The notes under the pieces: model-generated
The model's database searches: none
Told to the model about the DNA's origin: nothing
The model's input: only the letters and a program-made list of their open reading frames with translations
In this document: piece after piece, positions 31,960 to 42,353 of the stretch
How the letters are laid out: the number at the start of each line of letters is the position of its first letter
Numbering within the stretch: position 1 is the first letter of the stretch
Program-made: the position numbers and the translations under genes
Assembly (NCBI GenBank): GCA_029959085.1
Contig: JARWIR010000035.1
Location: 4,446,501-4,510,500 of the forward strand
Origin: Nemophila menziesii
Taxonomy: Eukaryota; Streptophyta; Magnoliopsida; Boraginales; Hydrophyllaceae
Reading direction: 5' to 3'
Length of the DNA stretch: 64,000 bases

Positions 31960-33693
31960 AATTGTTAGAGAAATTGTGAATCTTGCTTGGAAAGTGTAAA
32001 TGATCTTATCACCCAAATGCCTGGATTCACTCACTTCCATCCATTGGCTCGGACCACAACCCTCTTATTATTCACCATGATATTAATCATAAACCTAAAT
32101 TTAAATTATTTTTTATAGAATGGATTGGAATGATGAACTTCAAATTACTGATCTTATTAAAACTCAATGGAACCTTCATATCAATACTATGATGAAATGT
32201 ATTGCTAAATGTAATAGAAAACTTCACTCTTCTACATGTGCTATTATCTCTTAGGCTAGTAAAAGGAAGATAAAGAATATACTTCAAATCAACAACCTTA
32301 TAAAAAGACTTGAAATTCTGAACCGCCAAGTTCATAAAAACTGGGATGAAGTTAACTCTATAAATAGGGAACTTGAATATTACTAGGATAAATAAGAGGA
32401 GTATTGGAAACAAAGATCTAGAATAAATTGGATACAAGTGGGTGATAAAAATACACCCTATTATCATGTTATAACAAAAGGAAAGAGAAAGTGAAATTAA
32501 ATTAACACCATGATGGATAACAATAGTGATTGGAAAAATAAAAACTTCTGATATTGAACAAGTTATCAAAATTCATTCTATTAACATTTATGCTACCTTT
32601 AGTCCTAAAGACTATTATTATGTTCTAATTACAATCAACAAAGTCATCATCGATGACATGAATACTCTTCTAGAAAAACCTTTCACGATTTATGAAGTTA
32701 AGAAAATTGTTTGGTCTCTAGGTTGCAATAAGCACCTGGAGCAGAGCAGATAGTTTTTCTGATTTCTCCTATAGAAAACACTAGAATGTTATTAAGATTT
32801 ATCTTATAAGATTTATCAATGTTCTTCTTTAGAATAATAGTACTCTTGCCCCCAATAAATCAAACTTACATTACTTTTATACAAATATTGAGGGCCCAGC
32901 TATTATTGGGCATTATAGACCCATTAGATTCCCAAATTTTATCTATAAAGTCATCTCAAACATTTTTGTAGAGTGACTCGAAATTCTTATGGAAAACATT
33001 ATCTTTGGGGAACAATCTGCATTTGTACATGGTAGACTCATACCTGAGAACATTATGATTGCTCATGAAGCAGTTTAATACTTAAACAAGAATTGATACT
33101 CAAAGAATTACACTATTGCTATGTAAAAATTGGTTTTTCAAAAACATGGCTTAAATGGATTTATCAATGTATTTCAACTATCTCCTAGCTTTCCTCTTAG
33201 ATGGAAAACATGTTCCCCTTTCTCTTTTATATTGTTACTCAGGCCTTGAAAGGTTTTATAAAAGGAGAATTGACAAAAATCTTATTTAAGGCATAAAACT
33301 TGCAAGAAATTGTCCATAAATAACCCATGTGCTTTTTGCCGATGATAGTACTTTCTTTTCAAAAGCTAACAAGAAGAAAATTTTAAATCTTTCTTGATAT
33401 TATAATCAAATACTCTTATTCTACTGGTCAATTTATTAACTCGAACAAAAGTAGTGTGGTGTTTAATAAAAATACACCAAACTTTGAAATCCAAAAACTG
33501 ACCTCTCTTTTAATAATGAATCACTTGGCTGATTTGGGGAAATACCTGGGATTCCTTTTCATATGGGGCAGGTAAAAAATAAATCTCTTGAATGGCTTAT
33601 TAAAGAATAATATCAAAACTAAACGGTTGGAATTTTAAACTCCACTTTTAAGGAGGAAAAGAAACCCTTATAAAAGTTTTATTTCAAGATATG
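31960..33693 (+). pseudogene. L1-type LINE ORF2 relic (endonuclease end to RT thumb)
   Basis: Decayed plus-strand reading in several frames: the endonuclease end (a SDHNPL-like motif near 32050), the linker region (YWKQRSRINWIQVGDKN near 32400), RT motifs EQSAFVHGRLIPENIMIAHE (near 33010-33070), then LFADDSTFF (near 33330) and LNGWNFKLHF with GGKETLIKVLFQD (33620-33690). Many stops. It ends abruptly at 33693, where an LTR of the TGATGTCTCC family begins, so the LINE was already in place when the LTR element inserted or was joined. Confidence 0.8.
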
Positions 33694-34250
33694 TGATGTC
33701 TCCTCTTTTGTGATTGATTAATCTATTCACGAGACATCCTTTGAGGATCTATCAAACCTAAGAGTGTGATTCTTCCCTAATATTTGTCAGATTTGACTTT
33801 TTTACATTCTTTTGAACATTATGCTATTTATAGAGTATATGTGAATTAATTATGTGTTAAGTGTATAGATTTTAGGTATATAGTTGACACTATAATCCAA
33901 GGATATTAGGAGAAGTCAATAATTGAAGTTCAAACCCAAGCCAAGGCGTAAATAAAGCCAAAAGTCACTTTCGGAAGCTAAAGCACTTACCGAAGAAATC
34001 TTGACGTCATATTGTTTCAATCACCACAATTAAATTGTTAGATCTTTTTAATAAATTCCTTTTGATTCAGATGAAGCTTTAAGTCAGTAATACGTGAGAA
34101 GTGGAGGAAGTCAATCGAAGTAGAGACAAGAAAGTTATGCTATTTTTTTCAATGTGACTCAAACCTGGACATCATTGGTCAAAACTATGCAAAACGTGTA
34201 GAACTTTTTTATTGTATTTTTTTTTATTCATGTGTGTTGGTGTTTATTTT
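33694..34250 (+). repeat. Degenerate LTR start (element H)
   Basis: Starts TGATGTCTCCTC exactly where the LINE relic stops and has the inverted copy GAGACATCC 27 bp later, like the other LTRs here. Further right it cannot be aligned with confidence; its end and the rest of the element are not seen. Confidence 0.5.
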
Positions 34251-34586
34251 GGGATGGGTCACATAGCTATATTTGCTGCAAAAAAGGTTAAATAAGTCTA
34301 TGATAACTATTTGAATCGTTTGTTTTTTAATATCTTAAGAAACATGTGTAGAAAATAAAGTTACTGGAAAATTGAAGTATGAAGAATCTCTAATTATAAT
34401 TTTTTTATTTTATCAATTATTCTATTGTTTGGATTTTGTTATAAAAACATAGATTTTTTTAAGCTTAACACTTTTTATATGGCAAAAAAGCATACACTGG
34501 AAAGTAATTAGCATGCCAACACTCTAGTCGCTTTGATTATCAACTTTCATTAGACTCATGTTTTGAGAAAAATGTGGTCATCGAAT

Positions 34587-34664
34587 GACCGCCTTTCACA
34601 TAATTTGTTTCCTTAATGAAAGACACATAATAAAGGCGGTCATTAGATGACCACCTTTAATAGG
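34587..34664 (+). repeat. Left terminal inverted repeat of the MULE, with internal hairpin
   Basis: TGGTCATCGAATGACCGCC (34575-34593) and its inverted partner at 34634-34656 form arms of about 22 bp with one mismatch around a 38-nt loop. The outer part matches the right end in inverted orientation; a segment of about 35 bp is extra here. Confidence 0.6.
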
Positions 34665-34954
34665 ATTTTAGGGTTAAAATAGAAATCCTTCTATTTCTCC
34701 CCTATCTCTTTACTCTTTTCTCCTCCCACCCACACCAACTAAAACCTCATCCGTAATTTTCAATTTTTCCTTCGAATCCTTGGGCATTTCATGTTAAAGG
34801 TAATTGTTATATATTAATTTGTTATTATTTGTCGTAAATAAGTTAGAAAAATTAGGTTTTACGGGTATAATTTAAAGTAGTTTGACTAATATTGATTATA
34901 ATGTGTTTATTATCTTTGATTTAGTATTGATTATGTTGTTTTTTTAGGTTAATA

Positions 34955-36850
34955 TGAGTTATATGTGGTTATGTTTTTATGGAGGTAATATTGTTCGGAG
35001 TGGTAACGGTGTTGTTAAATATATCGGGGGAGATGACGATGAAGAATGTTCTAATCCAACTATTCATAATTTTGGACCTATTGATATGAGAGATAAAGGA
35101 TAATTTGATGATTGCACATTAAGTCAACCATCTTCCATGGAGAAAGGAGTTAAACTCATGTTGTGTGAGAGATAAGCATCAAAGGAGACTCTTTTGTTGT
35201 ACATGAGTAGGTGGTACCTTTGAAATCACAAGGAATGTAAAGCAGATAAGTCAAATACAAAATACATAACACGCGTATATGTACATACTAAAGCCGGTTG
35301 CAGATTTTATGTCCTTGGTGTTTATCAGCGTAGTAATAATTTGTGGGGAATTAAAAAGTTAGATGAAGATAATTGTCAACCTCGAATTCTTATAAAAAAT
35401 CATCAGAAATTGACTTTTGATTTGTTTGGGACGACGTATTCGCAATGGTAAACATCGATATAGCAATGAAAATCACATTGATTCAAACTCATATCATAAG
35501 GATTATGGTAATTATATTTCATTCCATGGCGGGGTATAAAAATAGTGCTCGCAAAACTATTTGGAACACATGAAGAGGATTTTACGGCTTTACTGAAGAT
35601 TTTTGGTACTGTGAGAAGCACTAACCAGGTAACAATATATGAGGTTAAGTATAAACTTGTTGTGTGGAAAAAAGCTATGTTAGTATGACTTTTTGGGCAT
35701 ATGGAGCTAATATCGAAGGTTTCGAACATAAGATGTCCGTGGTTAGCATTGACGCAGCCCATTTATATGGGAAATATGATGGTAAACTACTTATTGTGGT
35801 TGGGTATGATGGGGACGATCGACTATTTCCTTTAGCTTATTCGTTGGATGATGTTTAGTCAACACACGAGCTTTTTCCTCACTTGTCTAAAAAATACATT
35901 TAAGCGAAAAATATTTTAATTTTAAGATCGACATAGAGGTATCTTGCGAGGCGTGTCTAATGTTTTTCCGAAACCCGAACTAGTCCATCGATTTAGTGCG
36001 GGACAAATATCAAGAAATTTGAATCACAAATACAAAAATTGGGTGACAAAGAAGGATTTTATTGATCTTGCTTACATGTGAGATATGCATGAATTCGATA
36101 AGTATTGCCAAAAATTCTGCGAGTTAAATAACAGAAGATACAAATATTGGGTTGAAGCTACACCGAAGAAAAGATGGTCTCTTGCACACGATGGCGGGTA
36201 CCGTATGGTAAAATGATTACAAAATTATTGAAGGTATTTAATAACGTTCTGAAGGGATTTATGGGTTTCCTGTGACGGCCATTGTATTATTAACATTTCA
36301 AAAAAGTTCTGCTTATTCTGTAGAAATGCGTCAACTAGGAAGAGATGATTTCTCACTCAGGAGTGTATTCACACCGGAGGTCGTCATTGAAATCCATAAA
36401 AATATGGAGTATTCGACTGATTATGTTGCTCAACTTTACGATGCAGACGATGGTATATGGGTCATTAATGCTTTGGATGACATGAGATCAGATAGTGATA
36501 GAATGTGTTACATCATAAATATCAACGAATAATCATGTATTTGTGGAAGATTGAATATGTTGCATCGTCCATGTGGCAATTTCATATGTATAACTCAATC
36601 TTACAATGGAGAACACCGCCCGTATAGTTCTGAATATTTAACTCTGTCGAAAGACATGGATTCATAGGCTGGAAAGTTCTATCCCCTTATGGATGCTCTC
36701 AACTGTCCAAGTTACGAAAGTGTTGAAGTTGTGTCATACATATATAGAATACTTACAAGGGGTGGTCGAAGAATGTCTTCCTGGATTCACAATGAAACTG
36801 ATGCTAGAGAAGATTGAGGTGCCAATGAATGTTATACTTGCAAAGAATAT
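34955..36850 (+). pseudogene. MuDR-family transposase (broken)
   Basis: The first recognisable part (34955-35104) is an N-terminal segment ending in a stop. A DNA-binding-like stretch with CRFYVLGVYQ and W.IKKLDEDNCQ lies near 35300-35380. The MULE catalytic core start is clear at 35664-35858: FWAYGANIEGF, VSIDAAHLYGKYDGKLL and GYDGDDRLFPLAYSLDD, which supplies the first catalytic Asp. Later parts are frameshifted; near 36535-36590 CICGRLNMLHRPCGNF resembles the SWIM zinc finger at the end of MULE transposases, with the last ligand His changed. Not functional. Confidence 0.8.
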
Positions 36851-36875
36851 GAGCACAACAGAGAATTTAATTCTC

Positions 36876-36922
36876 TATTAAAGACGGCATCCAGACAACC
36901 GTCTTTATATGAAAGGCGGTAT
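36876..36922 (+). repeat. Right terminal inverted repeat of the MULE
   Basis: AAAGACGG...CCGTCTTT forms a local hairpin, then ATATGAAAGGCGGT runs to the end. The reverse complement aligns with the left end. Confidence 0.6.
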
Positions 36923-36989
36923 CCTGAATTTTGTATTTATTTAAGTCATTGAGTGAGAGAGTTACCCTGATTTAAGCAATATACTACCA

Positions 36990-37580
36990 TGATATATTTT
37001 AACTTAATTTCACTAGAGTCCCTATTTTGTACAAAATAGCCTATATTTTATCATATAAACAACAAAATATTCATACAAACATAATAAATCAAAGCCTTAG
37101 GTAGTTTTGTAATATTATGAGTTAATTTCACTATAAGTCCTTGTATTATGCAAAAATTGCAGTGTAAGTCTCTATAGTATGCAATAATTGCACCATAAGT
37201 CCCTATTGTATGCTAAAAATGCACTATAAGTCCAATTTCACTAGAAGTCCCTATAGTATTTCTCTAATAAATTGCATTAGAAGGCAAAGCTATGCCCCTA
37301 TTAGCTTTCTAAATTTTTATATTATTACCCTACTGTCCGACTCCCTCCCACCCTTTAAATCATTTGTATTAGCCTTTGATTTATTTATTTTTGTATGGAA
37401 ACTTTGTTTATTTTATATAACAAAATATACGATATTTTCTATAATATAACACTAAGAGTAATTATAATATATGGACCTATAGTGCAACTTGTGCAAATTA
37501 TAAGGACCTATTGTGCAATTAATTTATCTCATCCAAATTCTAACTCCATTCTTGGCAAAAAAGTCCCTATATTATGAAAT
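36990..37580. repeat. Degenerate 'agtccctatagtatgcaa' repeats, inverted at the right end
   Basis: Five or six copies of a 30-35 bp phrase (for example 'cactataagtccctat' and 'tatgcaataattgca') lie at 37010-37260. Reverse-complement versions ('gacctatagtgcaa') occur at 37472-37520. The inverted arrangement around an AT-rich centre suggests a small non-autonomous element, but no target duplication is seen. Confidence 0.5.
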
Positions 37581-38186
37581 ATAGTCAAAGCCTAATTGAG
37601 TATCAATTTTTTTGTAGATCAAGGGAATATTCAGAACAAACCATAAAAAGAAGGACACAATCCTCCAAGAATTCATATTTATGTGTTCTCAAAAGCTCAA
37701 GATCTAGAGTTTGATTTTCACAAGGTATAATGTTCAAGTCTAAGTAGCCTAAATCTATTCAATTCTAATAAAATTTGTTTGTTTTGTTTTTTATTTATTA
37801 TAAATTCATTTTATGTTTTTGAATCAGCGGATAAGAATTGCATTGTCTGAGGTGGCTTTTGAGGTAGAGATGAGAAAAATGTGTCTTGTTGCACTAGGGA
37901 AATGGACACCCGAGTAGCGTATGCAGAAATATTTGGGTTGGTATAACTTATAATTCAAAGTAATGTGGTGTATATATTTTAATTTTTATTTGTCGTTTTA
38001 GTTTTTATTAGGACAGTTTAGAGTGGTTATGATAATTGTAAATAGGGGAAACTATTTTTAATGGCCTTAGGCTATCAAAAATACTCACAAAATCCCACTA
38101 TTAACTATCCCATTGAATCCCAACGAAAACACAAATAATGCCCAAATAACCCTCCTCTTCCCTCTTATTACAGTGAAAAAACCCAA
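37581..38186. other. AT-rich DNA without recognisable gene
   Basis: Two runs (37640-37730 and 37800-37930) look exon-like in base composition but no frame stays open beyond about 35 codons. Nothing further is supported. Confidence 0.4.
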
Positions 38187-38708
38187 ATGAAAACAAAACC
38201 CTATAATGCATCAGATCCTATTCCCTCCCTCTTTCTTATCCCTCACTCTCTTTTCTCTCTCGTTCCATACCAAAAGCCAACCACCACCTTGTGGACCATT
38301 CTCTTCTCTTCAGTCCCAGATCTCCCCTTCCCACCAACAAGATCTCATGTAGAAGAAAACCCGGTGCCGTTTGTGGGCCATTCTCTACCATCATCAGGTC
38401 TCACCTTCCCACCTCTCCACTGCCAAAGAAAACTGCTTCCATTTGTGAAAAATTCTCCACCATCATTAATCCTAATTTTTCTCGTCGTCGTTCGGCTGCA
38501 CAAGAATACTGCTGCCATCGTGTCCGATTCTCCACCATCTCTTCTTGTTGGTTTGCTGCACAAGGAACCTGTCGCCATTCATGGACCATTCCCACCACCA
38601 TCAGTCCTCCTGTTTAAATGCGTAAGGAAACCGCCCGCCATATGTTTTTTGAAAAGATTTATATTTTTTTGTTTTGATCATGTACCCAACTGTTGTGAAG
38701 AAATTTAG
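38187..38708 (+). CDS. Hypothetical proline-rich ORF over a degenerate minisatellite
   Basis: 173 codons, ATG at 38187, rich in Pro, Ser and Leu. The DNA from about 38345 to 38645 consists of four or five divergent 60-75 bp units, each with 'gaaa/gaatac/ggaacc..c.gccat..gtg' followed by 'attctccaccatc'. Two other frames are also open over 65-108 codons, a sign that composition rather than selection keeps it open. No domain, signal peptide or known family. A TATA-like element was not found close upstream. It may be noncoding. Confidence 0.2.
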   Translation: MKTKPYNASDPIPSLFLIPHSLFSLVPYQKPTTTLWTILFSSVPDLPFPPTRSHVEENPVPFVGHSLPSSGLTFPPLHCQRKLLPFVKNSPPSLILIFLVVVRLHKNTAAIVSDSPPSLLVGLLHKEPVAIHGPFPPPSVLLFKCVRKPPAICFLKRFIFFCFDHVPNCCEEI

Positions 38709-39001
38709 TTTCTGTACCCCTTACCTATTGTTATTCCAACTGGGTCTCCGAACTGGTTCTCCCAACTGTTGGAGATGGTTTGTACCCCTTACCTATTGTT
38801 ATTCGAACTAGCTTTGTATTCACTTGGACTTTGATATATTCCAATCACATATGTACCCACTTGGACTTTGACATGAACAGCTACCACTAAAAAGTAACTT
38901 AATAACAATAAATAAAAGGCATGGGTCTGTACCTATTTTATAATGAATTGAAGTTAACTTACAAAAATGGGTACGAGCGTCAATGGGTACTTTATTTTTT
39001 T
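38709..39001. repeat. Short direct repeats right of the hypothetical ORF
   Basis: 'gtaccccttacctattgttatt' occurs twice (near 38715 and 38781) and 'acttggactttgaca/ata' twice (near 38822 and 38861). No gene. Confidence 0.5.
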
Positions 39002-40270
39002 TAAGGGATTGTTGAATTCTTGCTTTGGAATAGGAATAAATGGAAGAAAACCGATTGATATTGGTGCGATCTGATCCATTATCAAAGAGCAACCCTGAAT
39101 CTGATGCATCATTCCTTTTTCCGATATATGAAATAGGAGATTTTACTAAGTCAATTCGGAAGAAATGCCAAATCAAACCATTTGTCCTTATTTCAACAAA
39201 GGAAGTGCGCGCTTCTTCGATAGAAGAGCGTTTTGTTTCTTGGTCCCAACTCAATACTAAACAAGTCCGAACTAATTGAATACTTGTGCAAGCAATTTCT
39301 AGAATTGGTTTGCCATTTCCATAAAGGATATAATTGACAACTCGAAGTTTCACATTATCCCTTTCTTGCAAGAGATCCAGGGGGAAAAGTCTTGATAAAT
39401 TTATACCGTCCGTTATTTCATATGTGACGACAGGTCGAACCAAAACAAAATACTTTTTCTTGCTAGGTGTGATCTGTTGTACATAGATCAAATTTTTCAA
39501 TTTTTTTGATTCCTTGGAATTTTTTCCCCGTTCCCGGCGGTATCAAAACGCCGCTATGTCGGGATATCTTATCTGTCTCGCCAGGAAAATGGATATCTCC
39601 CGAAAATATTTTGAGTTCCATTCTTTATTTTTTCTCCACCCGGACCAACCTACCTACCTACGCGGCTTCTTATATTTAAAATGATTGGGGTATCTACCCC
39701 AATGAGACTATTGTTTCGTACCATTATGGAGGAAGATCCAGGTAACATATGCACTTCTTCGGGAATGAAAAAAAATAGATCTACTTTCGTTTGGTATTTT
39801 GTCCTAAATTCCCGGACTCCTCGATATTCAATCAAATCCTCTATTTTGAGGATTGAATGCATTTCTATAGTCCCGTATTTAGTAATTCCCGAACTCTTTC
39901 TTCTGTATTGAGGATCATCGAAATAAGCAAGAATACTATTTCTACGGAAAATACCATTTTGAGGGATTTCAATAGAGATACCTGAGCAGGACATTAGTTC
40001 GTTCTCGCACTCTTGAATCCAGTGGATTGGAATGATTAATCTATTTCTTCGCCTCTTTGACAATAAATTTGAATTCTCGTGGAGAATGGCCGGATATATG
40101 AGATTACAAGGCCAGTACATATGATTCGATTAAGGTATGAATAATCAGGAATCCTATCTTCTTTTTTACCAGAAAAATCCGAACTAAAAAATTTGTGTCT
40201 CACCCGATCATTAGTTACTGAGAGGTTAGAAATATCTCCCCCCTTGACAGAAAGAGAATCCGCGTTCATT
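39002..40270 (-). pseudogene. rpoC2: Plastid rpoC2 fragment in the nuclear genome (NUPT)
   Basis: Minus-strand reading matches the plastid RNA polymerase beta'' subunit: [116 protein letters not shown] and [16 protein letters not shown]. Frameshifts near 40110 and around 39500-39650 and scattered changes show it is not translated. It covers about 1.27 kb of a gene of about 4 kb. The left edge is near 39002 (after QQSLKKN), the right edge near 40270. Protein readings left of 39002 no longer resemble rpoC2. Confidence 0.9.
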
Positions 40271-40790
40271 TGACACCAAAAAATCTAAATGTTTCTCCTT
40301 AACACCAAAAAAAGGTATAAGGATAAAAAAACAAACTAAAAATTCAAATTAGGACTTTTATAGTAATTTTTTTCAGTTGGGACTTTTAAAATCAAATTGG
40401 GCATTTCATGCCTCAAATTGTATTTTCCTCTTGTTAAACGTTATAGTTTGTTTGAACTATGATATATTAACGCAATTTTGTTTATTTTCTTATTAGAATA
40501 TTATGAGTGTATTATACTTTATTTTGGTATTTGATTGAGTCATTAATTAGAAATAATCTATGGACAAACTTATCTGTTAAAAACAATTTCTAATTAAATG
40601 TTTTATTCAAAACATCTCTTCATAAAAATACATTTATATCATTTGTTTAATTATGAGTTGTTAATTGAAAACATCTCATTGAAAAACTTGTTTGTTAAAA
40701 ACATCTCCCACTAAAATTATTTATTAAAAAAATCTCTTGACAAAAATATCGTTATATAATTATTTAATTACTATCATATAAATTTAACCA
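40271..40790. other. AT-rich DNA with 'aaaacatctc' repeats
   Basis: 'aaacatctc' or 'aaaatctct' followed by 'aaaaat' recurs near 40610, 40668, 40700 and 40728. A similar AT-rich stretch with 'atttaactaccctatt' recurs near 41785. No gene. Confidence 0.45.
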
Positions 40791-40794
40791 CCCT

Positions 40795-41530
40795 ATTTTA
40801 ACCTTTCCCCCTCCCCACCACCACCCACCTCCCCCACAACCAGCACAAACACCACAACCAGCACTACCACCACAACCACCGCCTTATTACAACCACCACC
40901 ACAACAACAACAAACACAACCACAACCACCACCAGAACAAGAACAACCACAACCACCACCACCACCACCTACTATTAATTTACTCACACGCACGCGTCCA
41001 TTTTTTTAAAATCGTCATAACAAATGCTAAAAAAATCATAACAAATGTTACATTTTTGGACGAGACAAATTTATAGTTAAGTCTATGACTTTTTTTTCAC
41101 AGATATGAAATTCATTGTTTTGAACAATGAATTCATTATTCTGAACAATGACTTTCATGTTTGCGATAAAATTCACTATTTCGAATAGTGAATTCCTTGT
41201 TTAGAACAGTGAATTTCATGTTTACTAAAAAAAACCAAAAAAAAAAAAAATTCAAAAAAATCATAGACGTAAATATTAATTTTCCTTTCCAGAAATGTAA
41301 ATGTTTTTTTTCTTTTGATCTTTTTAAAGAATTAGTTATGACGATTTAAAAAAAATCCCAGACGTGCACTTGTGATGGAATTTGTAATAGGTGGTGGTGG
41401 TTGTGGTTGTGGTTGTGGTTGTGGAGGTGGTTGTGGTTGTGGTTGTGGAGGTAGTGGAGGTGATTGTAGTGGTGGTTAAATACATGGTGGTGATGGTGGT
41501 AGTGGTAGTGGTACGTGGTAGTGGTGTTGG
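40795..41530. repeat. Inverted repeat with complementary microsatellite arms
   Basis: Left arm: CCA and CAA-rich microsatellite (40795-40973), then TTTTTTTAAAATCGTCATAAC (41002-41021). Right arm: its reverse complement GTTATGACGATTTAAAAAAAA (41334-41354), then a GGT and TGT-rich microsatellite (41390-41530). The order and complementarity mean the whole segment could fold back. The inner 41002-41354 part looks like a small non-autonomous DNA transposon. Open frames through the microsatellites, such as a glycine and cysteine-rich one on the minus strand, are artefacts of composition. Confidence 0.6.
41105..41222. repeat. Four short near-palindromes in tandem
   Basis: ATTCATTGTTTTGAACAATGAAT, ATTCATTATTCTGAACAATG, ATTCACTATTTCGAATAGTGAAT and CCTTGTTTAGAACAGTGAAT lie in a row about 30 bp apart in the centre of the inverted repeat. 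Confidence 0.65.
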
Positions 41531-41799
41531 TGATGGTAATGGTTGTGAAAGTGCCCTATTATTTGTTTAATATTAAAACATAAATATTGTATGAAATATA
41601 AAATAATATATTTAATAATAAGTATAGTATAGGTATAAAAGGATAGATGGATGTTTTCAATAAATATTTATTTTACTTGGAATTTTATTATAATATAAAC
41701 TATTAGATGTTGCTAACAATTAGGTACTTTTATTATGCATTTTTTAGCAGAAACTTATTTAATTATCTTATTATTTATCATTTAAATTTAACTACCCTA

Positions 41800-41920
41800 T
41801 TACAACCTCCCACCACACTATCCCTATAACCCCACCACAACCACCACCACCCCCATCACCACATCACAACCACAACCACCACCACCACCACCACCACTTG
41901 CCACTGCCACCGCAACTACC
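41800..41920. repeat. CCA/CAA microsatellite
   Basis: Mostly (CCA)n with interruptions, in the same orientation as the one at 40795 and following the same 'atttaactaccctatt' leader. Confidence 0.8.
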
Positions 41921-42238
41921 ACCATGTTTTTTATAATTTTGGGCATTACCACCTTCGGCAACATTTTCTTTTGATTTTTTTAAAAAAATAAAAAAATTGC
42001 CTCCGCCACCAACTTAGGTAATTTTAAAAAAAACCCTGCATCACCACTGGTTAATCATACAACAATAAACAACCTATCCAACTTTTTCCTTCATCTAGAA
42101 ATAAAATTCATTGTTTTAATTCTAATATTTATTGTTTTAGTCTGATACTGTATATTTTTTCAGATACTTTATATTTTTATTCGATAATCACTGTTTTAGT
42201 TCTGAACTCTATATTTTTTCTGATACTCTAATTTTTTT

Positions 42239-42353
42239 GGTCGGTGGTCGGTGGTCGGTGGTCGGTGGTCGGTGGTCGGTGGTCGGTGGTCGGTGGTCGG
42301 TGGTCGGTGGTCGGTGATCAGTGATCAGTGATCGGTGGTCGACGGTCGATGGA
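42239..42353 (+). repeat. GGTCGGT minisatellite, expanded copy
   Basis: About eleven perfect 7-bp units (42239-42315), then five degenerate ones. The unit-2 counterpart (44132-44190) has only about seven, partly degenerate. Confidence 0.9.

Larger units (their letters stand above)
34587..36922 (+). mobile_element. MuDR-like (MULE) DNA transposon relic
   Basis: A decayed MuDR-type transposase lies between inverted ends at 34587-34664 and 36876-36922. Both ends carry GACCGCCTTT or ACCGCCTTT outward and an AAAGRCGG...CCGTCTTTAATAG or similar segment inward. A 9-bp target duplication could not be identified. Confidence 0.72.

Noticed and set aside
38820..39001. Extension of rpoC2 to 38820
   Set aside because: The frame stays open, but after QQSLKKN the protein no longer resembles rpoC2 and the DNA contains local direct repeats, so the plastid part is ended at about 39002.
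40793..40993. Glycine and cysteine-rich ORF on the minus strand
   Set aside because: It is the translation of a GGT/TGT microsatellite; all frames give low-complexity peptides and there is no promoter or homologous motif.
42239..42353. GGTCGGT array as a telomere-like repeat
   Set aside because: Plant telomeres are TTTAGGG; the unit here differs and the array lies within a tandem duplication.
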